From NIOZ-UU13 sp049287505 (lineage in GTDB: Bacteria > Planctomycetota > Phycisphaerae > Sedimentisphaerales > Anaerobacaceae), in assembly GCA_049287505.1 (NCBI GenBank), contig JBAQFY010000034.1:1-30712 (forward strand): a stretch of DNA of 30,712 nt, given 5' to 3'. Shown one piece after another: positions 23,519 to 30,712 of the stretch (its first letter is position 1; the number at the start of each line of letters is the position of its first letter). The position numbers and the translations under genes were made by a program. Under the pieces are notes generated by a model, which saw only the letters and a list, made by a program, of their open reading frames with translations, searched no databases and was not told where the DNA came from.

Positions 23519-23660
23519 CGTGGTTGGTATCTCGTCTGGATTCCCGCTTTCGCGGGAATGACCGAGTGGAGATTGCCGCGCTTTGCGCGCAATGACAAGC
23601 ATCGAGATGCAATACCCCCGATGTTTCGACATCTTGAAACAAAACCGGGGGGTGACTACG

Positions 23661-25025
23661 TCACAGATTATATTCCTTTATTTTTCGGTAGAGTGTTCTT
23701 TCGCCGATGCCGAGGATTTTTGCTGCTTTTTCGCGGTTGCCTTTTGATTTGGCTAAGGTATCTATGATGGCCTTTTTTTCAAGCTCGTTCAGCGGCATAC
23801 CCGCCAAGCCGGCTGCCGTGCCGGCAGCCGGGGCCAATTGCCGTCTCTGTGCTATATCGGGTGGTATGTCCTGAACGTCGAGCTTGTCGCGGTCGCACAT
23901 TACAACCATCGTCCTGATACAGTTTCGGAGCTGACGAATATTGCCGGGCCAATCATAGTTTGAAAGGATTGTCTGTGCAGCATCGGTTATGCCTGTAACT
24001 TTGGAGCCGACCTCTGCGGCGGCTTCTTTGATAAAATAATCAATGAACTCCGGTATATCTTCGGCCCTGTCGCGCAGGGCCGGCAGAGAAATATTTACGC
24101 CCTTGATTCTAAAGTACAAATCCTGCCTGAATTTTTTCTCTTCTATAAGCTTATTCAGACTCTGGTTGGTTGAGCTGATAATGCGGACATCTACGACGGT
24201 CTGTTTGTTCGAGCCGACCGGTATAACGATACCATCTTCGATAACACGGAGAAGCTTGGCCTGGGAGCTCATTGCCATATCACCGATTTCGTCCAAAAAC
24301 AACGTGCCTTTATCCGTTATTTCGAACAATCCTTTTCTGTCGTTGGCCGCACCGGTAAAGGCGCCTTTGACATGGCCGAATAATTCGCTCTCTAATAAAG
24401 TTTCGGTCAGGCCGGCACAGTTTATCGGCTTAAATGCCTTGTCCCATCGCAGTGAATTGTAGTGAATCGCTCTTGCCAGCAGCTCCTTGCCCGTTCCGGA
24501 TTGGCCTTCAATCAGGACGGATATATTGGTCGGTGCCACGCGTCGCAGGACCTCGAATATACCCTCAATCGTGGTGTTCCGGCCCCACACACCCTCAAAC
24601 TTGAACTGCCCTTTGTCCGTTTTTTGACTTCGCCGGGAATATGCAGCCGAGACTTTTTGGCAGGCCTGGGCCACAAGTGAACGAAGCTGGCTAATGTCAA
24701 TCGGTTTGGCAAGATAATCGTATGCGCCCCGCTTTATGGCTTCCTTACAGGTCTCGATGGTTGCATAGGCGGTTATTAAAATAACTTCCGTTTTGTCGTT
24801 TTGCTTCCTGACTTCTTCGAGTATTGCCAGCCCGTCGATGTTACCGCCCAGTTTCAAATCGGTAACAACGACATCGACCTGCCGGCTGCGCACAATCTCC
24901 AGCGCGTCTTTACCTGAGTAAACGGCAATTGCCTTGGTACACAATTTCTCAAGCGCTTCGGCAATTCCATCCGCATGGTCCCGCTCATCGTCAACAATTA
25001 GGATTATATTTGCCTTTTGCTTCAA
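23661..25025 (-). CDS. NtrC-family sigma-54-dependent response regulator
   Basis: Transcription activator of the two-component type. The receiver domain (about 5-120) has DD at 12-13, phospho-acceptor Asp56 (VTDLKLGG) and Lys106. The AAA+ domain (about 145-375) has Walker A GQSGTGKE (173-180), the sigma-54-contact loop GAFTGA (220-225) and Walker B LFLDEIGD (241-248). A Fis-type helix-turn-helix ends the protein (about 415-454, KAAKILGIGERTLYRKIKEY). Start is TTG at 25025 with GAGGTG 6 nt upstream; no ATG lies near. It begins 12 nt after the kinase gene. Its targets are unknown. In other bacteria such regulators control PEP-CTERM/exopolysaccharide genes, and one such target gene lies 4.3 kb away, but I see no sigma-54 promoter in front of it. 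Confidence 0.93.
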   Translation of the reverse strand: MKQKANIILIVDDERDHADGIAEALEKLCTKAIAVYSGKDALEIVRSRQVDVVVTDLKLGGNIDGLAILEEVRKQNDKTEVILITAYATIETCKEAIKRGAYDYLAKPIDISQLRSLVAQACQKVSAAYSRRSQKTDKGQFKFEGVWGRNTTIEGIFEVLRRVAPTNISVLIEGQSGTGKELLARAIHYNSLRWDKAFKPINCAGLTETLLESELFGHVKGAFTGAANDRKGLFEITDKGTLFLDEIGDMAMSSQAKLLRVIEDGIVIPVGSNKQTVVDVRIISSTNQSLNKLIEEKKFRQDLYFRIKGVNISLPALRDRAEDIPEFIDYFIKEAAAEVGSKVTGITDAAQTILSNYDWPGNIRQLRNCIRTMVVMCDRDKLDVQDIPPDIAQRRQLAPAAGTAAGLAGMPLNELEKKAIIDTLAKSKGNREKAAKILGIGERTLYRKIKEYNL

Positions 25026-25037
25026 ATTGGCACCTCA

Positions 25038-25856
25038 TTAGGTTTGGATAGGTAAACTTATAGTAAATGATGTTCCTTTGCCTGGCTCACTGTGGACTTT
25101 TATCGTGCCATTATGTGCCTCAACAATCTTCTTTACTATAGGCAGACCCAGACCACTTCCCTTTGGCCGAAAGGAATGATAAGCATCGAAAAGGTGCGGT
25201 AATCTGTCCGGAACAATGCCGGTACCGGTATCGTTAATCTGAATGAACGCATCTTTTTTTTGCCGGTCTGTTCTTATCATCAGTTCTCCACCCTCGTTCA
25301 TAGCCTGCTGGGCGTTAATAAACAGGTTCAATACCACCTGTTTTAACATATCCGTATCAACCTTGCAAATAAGAGGTTCATTATAAAAGCACTGGCGAAT
25401 AGTTATCGAGTGGCTGTGTGCTTGTGGCGAATAAAAATCGACCATATCACTGATAAGCTCATTGATGTCGGTACTTGCCAACTGTAATTCTGTTCTGTCA
25501 ACATAGCGCAGGAAACCGTCAAGTATCTGCTCGAGTCTGTCCGTTTCCTTTTGAATTACTGCTATTTTCCTCTGTGCCCTTTTGAATCTCCGGTCATTTT
25601 TTCCTCTGCCCGTTTCGCTGAATTCAGCAGAAGCTGAATCCTCCAGCTCTTCACTGACAAGTTTCAAATTTATCTTGATGGTGGAGAGAGGATTTTTGAT
25701 TTCGTGGGCAAGCTCACCCGTCAGCTTGCTTAATTCTTCAAGGAGATGTCCGTTTTTATTGCTCTTGGTCTTAGAAAGCTTTTTATGCAGAATTAACGCA
25801 ACGACCAGCACAACAGCCAATAAAGCAACAACAAAACCATATATAAACTGCTGCAC
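25038..25856 (-). CDS. NtrB-type sensor histidine kinase without a sensor domain
   Basis: Encodes 272 aa. One membrane helix (about 5-23) is followed directly by a HisKA dimerisation domain with phospho-accepting His51 (GELAHEIKNPLSTIK). The HATPase domain carries the N box (NLFINAQQAMNEGG), G1 (INDTGTGI), F box (HLFDAYHSFRPKG) and G2 (GSGLGLPIVKKI). There is no PAS, HAMP or extracellular sensing domain, so signal entry must come through the helix, partners or the charged segment at 24-40. Its stop is 12 nt before the start of the cognate sigma-54 activator, forming a two-gene operon that starts about 120 nt downstream of pnp. I see no promoter consensus. Confidence 0.9.
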   Translation of the reverse strand: MQQFIYGFVVALLAVVLVVALILHKKLSKTKSNKNGHLLEELSKLTGELAHEIKNPLSTIKINLKLVSEELEDSASAEFSETGRGKNDRRFKRAQRKIAVIQKETDRLEQILDGFLRYVDRTELQLASTDINELISDMVDFYSPQAHSHSITIRQCFYNEPLICKVDTDMLKQVVLNLFINAQQAMNEGGELMIRTDRQKKDAFIQINDTGTGIVPDRLPHLFDAYHSFRPKGSGLGLPIVKKIVEAHNGTIKVHSEPGKGTSFTISLPIQT

Positions 25857-25977
25857 TTATTTTCCCTCTGCCTTTTTATGCTTAGGAATAATCTGCTGTA
25901 TCATAAAACACAGGAATCCCAAACATAATAAAGGCCGCTTTGTGAACCAGAATTGACTTAGCCTATAACTGATATTA

Positions 25978-28143
25978 TTATTTTTTTTGCTGGGCTTGTG
26001 TTTTTTCTGCTTTTTCCTTTTTATTCATTTCAGCAAGGGCGGCTTTGCGGGAAAGTTTAAGTCTGCCCTGGTCATCGATAGATAATAATTTTACCGGCAT
26101 CAAATCACCCACTCTGCAAACTTCATCGACGTTCTTGATGTAACCATCACTTAGCTCGCTGATATGGCACAGGCCTTCAACACCCGGTATGATTTCAACG
26201 AACACTCCAAAATCCTTTGCTGAGACTACTTTTGATTGTTGATATATCCGTCCGACTTTAGGCGGCTGGGTGATCATCTCGATAATCTCTTTAGCTTTGA
26301 GGTGACCGTCGCCGCCGATACAGCTTATATAAATAGTCCCGTCCTCTTCAACTTCAATGGTTGTTTCGGTTTGTTCCTGAATACTCTTAATGACTTTGCC
26401 GCCCGGCCCAATTACCTTGCCAATAAACTCGGGGTCGATTTCGATACTTACCAGCTTCGGTGCATACACACTTAATTCAGGTCTGGGTTCGCTGATTGCC
26501 TGAGACATAATCTTCAGAATCTCCAGCCGAGCTGTTTTTGCCCGCTCCAATGCCTCGACCATAATATTATGCGCCAGCCCCTTGGCTTTTATATCAAGCT
26601 GTATTGCCGTAATACCGTTAACAGTCCCGGCAACTTTGAAATCCATTTCGCCGAAGTGGTCTTCCCCACCGAGTATATCGGTCAGCAGCTCGTATCGGTT
26701 GTTTTCGTCGCTAATCATACCGATTGATACGCCGGCGACAGGCTTCGTGATTGGAACGCCAGCGTCCATTAGAGCTAATGTTCCGCCACAGACCGAAGCC
26801 ATTGAGCTGGAGCCGTTCGATTCGGTAATGTCCGAGATTACCCTGATGGTATAAGCGAATTCATCGTCAGGTGGTTTTACCTGTAGCAATGCCTTTTCTG
26901 CGAGGGCGCCGTGCCCTATTTCTCTTCGGCCGGGGCCGCGCATTGGTCGTACCTCGCCGACCGAAAACGGAGGGAAATTGTAATGCAGCGTAAAGTTTTG
27001 AGCGTACTCATCTAATAAGCCGTCAATAATCTGCGCATCCCGGATAGTACCAAGTGTTACGCTCACCAGCGCTTGGGTTTCACCTCGTGTAAATAAAGCT
27101 GAGCCGTGAGTCCTTGGCAAAATACCTACTTCGCACACAATTTGTCGTATATCATTATAGCCTCTGCCGTCCGACCTATGGCCGCTTAATAGTAATTTCT
27201 TAACGACCTGGCCTTCTATCTTTTCAAGGATTCGCTGGACCATTACCTTGTTGTATTTGACGGCAGCCTCATTTTGCAACTGCGGATTATCACTATCAGG
27301 ACAGTATTGGCTCATAACCTGCTTATATAGCTCATCTACTGCCGTATTACGCTGCTGCTTGTTTGGTATTTGCTTGAGCTCGTATAGTTTATCTGATATC
27401 TGTGAACGAATCTTTGAAAGGAGCTGCTCGTCAGTCTCCACAAGGGGGATTTCCTTTTCGATGCCGGCCTTTTCGCGGAGCTCTTCAATCATTTCACAAA
27501 CCTGACAGACTGTTTTTTGTGCAGTCGCGACAGCGTCAGCGATGACTTTTTCCGATAATTCCTTAGCCTCTACTTCAATCATATTCATCGCATCTTTGCG
27601 TCCGCCGAGCAGCAGGTTCAGGTCGCTGTCAGCAAGCTGTTTGTACATGGGATTGATTACGAATTCACCGTTTGCTCTGCCTAATCTGCAGGCCCCGATA
27701 GGCCCTAAGAACGGAATCTTGCTTATTGTAAGTGCCGCGCTGGCACCTATCATTGCCAGGATGTCGGGGTCGTTTTCACGGTCGGCACTTAAAACGTTCG
27801 CTGTAATCTGAACTTCCTGGAAGTAACCTTCGGGAAACAAGGGTCGAATGGGTCGGTCAATCTGCCTGGCTGTCAGAATTTCTTTAGTGCTCGGCCTTCC
27901 CTCGCGTTTTATAAAACCGCCTGGAAACTTGCCTGCGGCACTTTGTTTCTCGCGATATTCAACACTTAATGGGAAAAAATCAGTATCCTCGAATCTTGGC
28001 GGTGCCGTTACCGCAGCAACAAGAACGATGGTATCGCCGTATTGTACTACGACCGCACCGTCCGCTTGTTTGGCGATTTTGCCGGTTTCAATGGATAAGG
28101 TTCGGCCCCCGATTTGTCTTTCTACTCTACATACGTCAAACAT
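25978..28143 (-). CDS. pnp: polynucleotide phosphorylase
   Basis: 3'-5' phosphorolytic exoribonuclease and RNA-tailing enzyme, trimeric core of RNA degradation. Two RNase PH domains span about 1-555, e.g. FFPLSVEYREKQ and PGGFIKREGRPS in the first and RSDGRGYNDIR, EVRPMRGPGRREIGHGALAE and SSMASVCGGTLALMDAG in the second. The all-alpha linker lies between. Then come a KH domain (about 562-625, GKVIGPGGKVIK) and an S1 domain (about 631-702, AKDFGVFVEIIPGVEGLCHIS split by beta turns), with a short Lys/Gln-rich tail. Length (721 aa) is normal. GAGG lies 6 nt before the ATG. It follows rpsO by 88 nt, the usual rpsO-pnp operon. Confidence 0.97.
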   Translation of the reverse strand: MFDVCRVERQIGGRTLSIETGKIAKQADGAVVVQYGDTIVLVAAVTAPPRFEDTDFFPLSVEYREKQSAAGKFPGGFIKREGRPSTKEILTARQIDRPIRPLFPEGYFQEVQITANVLSADRENDPDILAMIGASAALTISKIPFLGPIGACRLGRANGEFVINPMYKQLADSDLNLLLGGRKDAMNMIEVEAKELSEKVIADAVATAQKTVCQVCEMIEELREKAGIEKEIPLVETDEQLLSKIRSQISDKLYELKQIPNKQQRNTAVDELYKQVMSQYCPDSDNPQLQNEAAVKYNKVMVQRILEKIEGQVVKKLLLSGHRSDGRGYNDIRQIVCEVGILPRTHGSALFTRGETQALVSVTLGTIRDAQIIDGLLDEYAQNFTLHYNFPPFSVGEVRPMRGPGRREIGHGALAEKALLQVKPPDDEFAYTIRVISDITESNGSSSMASVCGGTLALMDAGVPITKPVAGVSIGMISDENNRYELLTDILGGEDHFGEMDFKVAGTVNGITAIQLDIKAKGLAHNIMVEALERAKTARLEILKIMSQAISEPRPELSVYAPKLVSIEIDPEFIGKVIGPGGKVIKSIQEQTETTIEVEEDGTIYISCIGGDGHLKAKEIIEMITQPPKVGRIYQQSKVVSAKDFGVFVEIIPGVEGLCHISELSDGYIKNVDEVCRVGDLMPVKLLSIDDQGRLKLSRKAALAEMNKKEKAEKTQAQQKK

Positions 28144-28231
28144 ATACTACCTCTTTATGTTACCTCTTTGGAATGTCCAGAAGTGGACCCCTATGCATAA
28201 ACGCGCAAGTTATTTGTGTGCTTAGGTTCAT

Positions 28232-28498
28232 TTATTTTCGTAAGCCGAGCCGGGATATTATCTTCTGATAGCGTTTGACATCTTTGTTGCTTACATATTT
28301 GAGTAACGCTGACCTGTTCCCGACCATTTTCAACAAACCTCGTCTGGAGGCGTGGTCTTTGCGATGAGTCTTGAGATGCTCGGTAAGCTCGTTAATCTTG
28401 TTTGTCAACAGCGCAATCTGCACTTCGGGTGAGCCTGTATCCCTTTCGTGAGTCTCAAAATCACCAATAATTTTTTGTTTTTCCTGCTTTGTTATCAT
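28232..28498 (-). CDS. rpsO: ribosomal protein S15
   Basis: Small-subunit protein that binds the central domain of 16S rRNA. Its 88 aa are the exact family length. Recognisable blocks are HERDTGSPEVQIALLT, INELTEHLKTHRKDHASRRG and LLKMVGNRSALLKYV. It is the first gene of the rpsO-pnp operon. AAAGGA lies about 12 nt before the ATG, and the promoter is at 28570-28578. Autoregulation by S15 is known elsewhere, but I see no clear pseudoknot here. Confidence 0.97.
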   Translation of the reverse strand: MITKQEKQKIIGDFETHERDTGSPEVQIALLTNKINELTEHLKTHRKDHASRRGLLKMVGNRSALLKYVSNKDVKRYQKIISRLGLRK

Positions 28499-28569
28499 TT
28501 TTTGGATAAATCCTTTCTAATACACCTTTCAACATATTACAAAATACAAATTATCCATACTAATCGGCT

Positions 28570-28578
28570 ATTATAACA
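28570..28578 (-). promoter_or_regulatory. extended -10 promoter of rpsO-pnp
   Basis: The minus strand reads TGTTATAAT, a perfect TATAAT with the TGn extension, about 70 nt before the rpsO ATG. The -35 region is weak, as is common for extended -10 promoters. It lies just after the ruvX terminator, so the operon has its own start. Confidence 0.65.
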
Positions 28579-28604
28579 TTTGCAAGCCTTTTCTACGAGA
28601 GTAT

Positions 28605-28628
28605 ATAAAAAGATTTGCTTTAGCAAAT
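28605..28628 (-). terminator. intrinsic terminator of ruvX
   Basis: On the minus strand ATTTGC-TAAA-GCAAAT (28613-28628) is followed by CTTTTTATA. The stem is short (6 bp) but perfect, lies 10 nt after the ruvX stop, and precedes the rpsO promoter. Confidence 0.6.
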
Positions 28629-28638
28629 ACAGGGGAGT

Positions 28639-29073
28639 TTATGGGATATTTGTCCCTGCGGAGTTTCGGGGTGTTTTTTGTTCGAGAAAGGCCTCTAAGA
28701 TTTCCGCGGCGGCAATTGCATCAAGGCGTTTTTTCCTTTTTCCTCTTGTAAATTTGGCGGGGGCGAGCTTTTCTTCGGCACCGAAGCTGCTCAGCCGTTC
28801 ATCCTGGAAGTGAACTGGAATGTGCAGATAGTCTTTTAACTGCTCGGCGAACTTGAGCACAAGTTTGGTTTGGGAGCTTTCCGAGCCGGTCATATTCAAA
28901 GGCAGCCCTAACACAACCGCTTCGACATTTTCGGTCTCGACCACCTCTGCAATCTTTTTTAGCAGCTCCTTTTGGCCTTGGATTACAGTTAGGGGTGAGG
29001 CAATGGTTTCTGCGGAGTCACAGATTGCCAATCCGGTGCGTTTAGTGCCATAATCTATTGCGAGGTATCTCAT
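28639..29073 (-). CDS. ruvX: RuvX/YqgF Holliday-junction resolvase-like nuclease
   Basis: RNase H-fold protein of the YqgF family, active in pre-16S rRNA 5' end processing and implicated in recombination. Catalytic acids are placeable: Asp7 (AIDYGTKRTGLA), the Glu/Asp of FQDERLSS (91-93) and Asp118 (RLDAIAAAEIL). The conserved GLPLNMTG block is at 56-63. Length 144 aa is normal. It starts 39 nt after the mannose-1-phosphate guanylyltransferase gene on the same strand, without a good ribosome-binding site, and ends at a hairpin terminator. Confidence 0.9.
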   Translation of the reverse strand: MRYLAIDYGTKRTGLAICDSAETIASPLTVIQGQKELLKKIAEVVETENVEAVVLGLPLNMTGSESSQTKLVLKFAEQLKDYLHIPVHFQDERLSSFGAEEKLAPAKFTRGKRKKRLDAIAAAEILEAFLEQKTPRNSAGTNIP

Positions 29074-29112
29074 TTTTCGTTACGCGTAAATATTGCGCTG
29101 CACACCATTATG

Positions 29113-30201
29113 CTACAGAAACTTTTCGCCGGCGTGCTGCTTTATCAACTCGAGCAGCTCTTTTAGTCTTTGGGTCTGGTCAATGTGGCATACAAGTGTG
29201 GCATCGGGGCTGTGGGCTACGACCATATTCTCAAGGCCGATAGCAGCAATGAGATGGCCTTTCTCTTCGGTAACAATAAAGCTGTTCTTACAGTCAAGCA
29301 GCTCGCTTGTGCCAGCTACGACGATGTTATTGTCTTTGTCGGGGCTGATAATATCAGCAAGTGCTGCGAAAGAACCCATATCGAGCCAGCGACAATCCAG
29401 CTTTATGGCGTGGATCCTTTCGGCCTTTTCCATCACGGCGAAGTCGATGCTGATTTTGGGCAGCTTTACAAACCAGTCCTGGAGCGTTTTCTGCTGACTT
29501 GGGCTGTCCCAGTCGGCTTGAATTCTGGCCAACGGCTCGATAGCCTCGGGCAGAAACTTGTGCAAATTAGCCAAGATTGTTTTGGCCTTCCAGACGAACA
29601 TACCGGAATTCCAGAAATATTGGCCGGTGTTGAGATATTCTTTCGCCTCTTTCTCGTCCGGTTTCTCTTTGAATGCTTCGACGGAATAAATCTTATTTTT
29701 ACAGCCGGGATACTCACAGGCGTTATTGCATTTTATATAACCGAGCGAGGTGCTGGCGAGCGTCGGCTGAATCCCGAAAGTAATCATATCGTCCGGATTG
29801 CTATTTACAAAAACAAGAGCATCCTTGAGGGCCTGCTGCAGTACCTCGGCAGGCTTTATAATCTGGTCGGCGGTAACCACTGCTACCGTGGCCTCGGGGT
29901 CATATTTTGTCAGAACGGTTGAGACCAGCCCGATGGCGCCGGCCGTATCGCGAACAGCCGGCTCAGCTATGACATTATTAAAGGGCAATTCGGAGAGGTT
30001 TTCACGGACTACATCCGCGTAGCCGGCGTTTGTAAGGACGATTATTTTTCTCGTATCGAATATCGGTGAGAGACGCTCGAAACAAAGGCGAATAAGTGTT
30101 TGGCCGTCGAGGAGTTTTAAGACCTGTTTGGGACGTTTTTGTCGGCTGAGCGGCCATAATCTCTTGCCCATGCCCCCAGCCATTATCACTGCGTAATCCA
30201 T
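29113..30201 (-). CDS. manC: mannose-1-phosphate guanylyltransferase
   Basis: Makes GDP-mannose from mannose 1-phosphate and GTP, feeding glycans, exopolysaccharide and GDP-sugars. The nucleotidyltransferase signature is MAGGMGKRLWPLSRQKRPKQ (7-26). It is followed by EPAVRDTAGAIGL, TADQIIKPAE, TSLGYIKCN, EAFKEKPDEKEAKEYL, WNSGMFVWKA and DFAVMEKAERI with DCRWLDMGSFAAL. At 362 aa it is the single-domain form, without the isomerase fusion found in larger ManC proteins. AAGGAGG lies 8 nt before the ATG, directly after a strong GC-rich hairpin. It follows the glucose-6-phosphate isomerase gene by 42 nt, so both probably form one operon. Confidence 0.93.
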   Translation of the reverse strand: MDYAVIMAGGMGKRLWPLSRQKRPKQVLKLLDGQTLIRLCFERLSPIFDTRKIIVLTNAGYADVVRENLSELPFNNVIAEPAVRDTAGAIGLVSTVLTKYDPEATVAVVTADQIIKPAEVLQQALKDALVFVNSNPDDMITFGIQPTLASTSLGYIKCNNACEYPGCKNKIYSVEAFKEKPDEKEAKEYLNTGQYFWNSGMFVWKAKTILANLHKFLPEAIEPLARIQADWDSPSQQKTLQDWFVKLPKISIDFAVMEKAERIHAIKLDCRWLDMGSFAALADIISPDKDNNIVVAGTSELLDCKNSFIVTEEKGHLIAAIGLENMVVAHSPDATLVCHIDQTQRLKELLELIKQHAGEKFL

Positions 30202-30216
30202 TCTCAGGCCTCCTTC

Positions 30217-30243
30217 ACCCCGCCCCTGCGGCAGGGGCGGGGT
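30217..30243. repeat. GC-rich hairpin between pgi and manC
   Basis: ACCCCGCCCCTGC (30217-30229) and GCAGGGGCGGGGT (30231-30243) are perfect complements with a single base between them. On the minus strand it sits right before the manC ribosome-binding site. No T run follows, so it is probably a REP-like element or translation-control hairpin, not a terminator. Confidence 0.7.
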
Positions 30244-30712
30244 TCAAACCATATAGTCCTCATCAAAACCATTGAGAGGCTTGATTTCCTGCGCCAGTTC
30301 TTCGTATCCCTGTCTTCCCATTAGTGCGAAGGCGGCTTCTTTGCCTAATTCGACGGCAGGTTGGTCGTAGGGATTGATATTAAACAAAGCACCGGCGAAA
30401 GAAGTCGTTACTTCAAATAAATAAATAAACTGGCCGACGGTATAGGCGTTCACTCTATCGAAAAGGACAGTCAGACAGGGACGTTTGCTTTCCAAAAGGG
30501 CATATTCGGTGGCTTGCTTCTCGTTGTTGAACAACTCGCTCAGATCCTTGCCGGCAAGAAATCCGAGTTCCTGCGCATAATCGGGAGCCGGGCCTATCTT
30601 GATGTCTTTATCGAAATTACGTACCTGAAGGAAAGTAAACAATTTATCGTTCGGCCCTTCGCGATATAACTGTACCTGGCTGTGCTGGTCGGTAGTGCCG
30701 AGGGCCTTGACC
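30244..30712 (-). CDS. pgi: glucose-6-phosphate isomerase (3' part, truncated by window edge)
   Basis: Interconverts glucose 6-phosphate and fructose 6-phosphate. Only the C-terminal 155 residues are in the window; the frame stays open to base 30712. The family signature KALGTTDQHSQVQLYREGPN (His of the active site in TTDQHSQ) is followed by TFLQVRNF and the C-terminal block NINPYDQPAVELGKEAAFAL with MGRQGYEEL. It is the bacterial long-form type. The stop is 42 nt before manC, which uses a downstream product of the same hexose-phosphate pool. Confidence 0.92.
   Translation of the reverse strand, partial: VKALGTTDQHSQVQLYREGPNDKLFTFLQVRNFDKDIKIGPAPDYAQELGFLAGKDLSELFNNEKQATEYALLESKRPCLTVLFDRVNAYTVGQFIYLFEVTTSFAGALFNINPYDQPAVELGKEAAFALMGRQGYEELAQEIKPLNGFDEDYMV

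Larger units (their letters stand above)
23301..23660. other. intergenic region with clustered REP-like hairpins
   Basis: About 360 bp. It holds the HEPN-operon promoter (about 23356) and a terminator-like hairpin (23497-23518). The hairpin ATTCCC-N8-GGGAAT at 23540-23559 has exactly the form of Neisseria dRS3 repeats. A CG-rich hairpin ATTGCCGCGC TTT GCGCGCAAT follows (about 23572-23593), then GATGT TTCG ACATC with a stable UUCG loop (about 23620-23633). No gene. Confidence 0.6.

Noticed and set aside
29170..29922. 250-aa forward open frame
   Set aside because: It is antisense to mannose-1-phosphate guanylyltransferase and shows no domain.

Overview
The window looks like a chromosomal segment of a diderm planctomycete, most likely of class Phycisphaerae. 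Three things point there. A secreted protein at 18520-19377 ends in a planctomycete-style PEP-CTERM sorting tail (PAPS, hydrophobic helix, Arg cluster). The gene at 19969-20550 belongs to an uncharacterised family (STGPRT near the N-terminus, then HGLSARQ) that I associate with Phycisphaerae. KdsA implies an LPS-type outer membrane. The taxonomic call is inference from memory, not a search. I found no rRNA, tRNA or CRISPR array.

Layout. 1-155 (+): end of an unknown upstream transcript and its terminator. 390-1743 (-): a Xer recombinase and a small unknown protein. 2040-8247 (-): an apparent operon leuS, CYTH phosphatase-like gene, lipid-kinase-like gene, kdsA and a radical SAM gene, with a MITE-like 163-bp element inserted before kdsA. 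8560-13211 (-): VTC-domain polyphosphate polymerase, DUF4956 membrane protein, HlyD-like adaptor and TolC-like lipoprotein, possibly one synthesis-and-export unit. 13754-17678 (+): hom, an ApgM-like gene and lysC, a threonine/aspartate-family cluster in which the ApgM-like protein is a candidate alternative homoserine kinase. 17805-18458 (+): a membrane-anchored staphylococcal-type nuclease.

18459-23660 is the accessory part. It holds the PEP-CTERM gene with a structured leader, a decayed copy of the nuclease gene's 3' end, a repeated planctomycete unit (193-aa gene plus an NKPN-type repeat), a methyltransferase gene flanked by about 50-bp direct repeats, several REP-like hairpins, and a two-gene DUF5343/HEPN module that looks like a toxin-antitoxin or defence system.

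23661-30712 (-) returns to core genes: an NtrB/NtrC-type two-component pair, rpsO-pnp with a clear promoter, ruvX, a mannose-1-phosphate guanylyltransferase, and the 3' part of glucose-6-phosphate isomerase running off the window edge. The last two supply sugar nucleotides and hexose phosphates.

The strongest candidates for something new are the VTC/DUF4956/HlyD/TolC cluster, the HEPN/DUF5343 pair and the repeated NKPN element. Many predicted starts are TTG or GTG; where a downstream ATG or GTG fits the ribosome-binding site or family better, I moved the start and said so.
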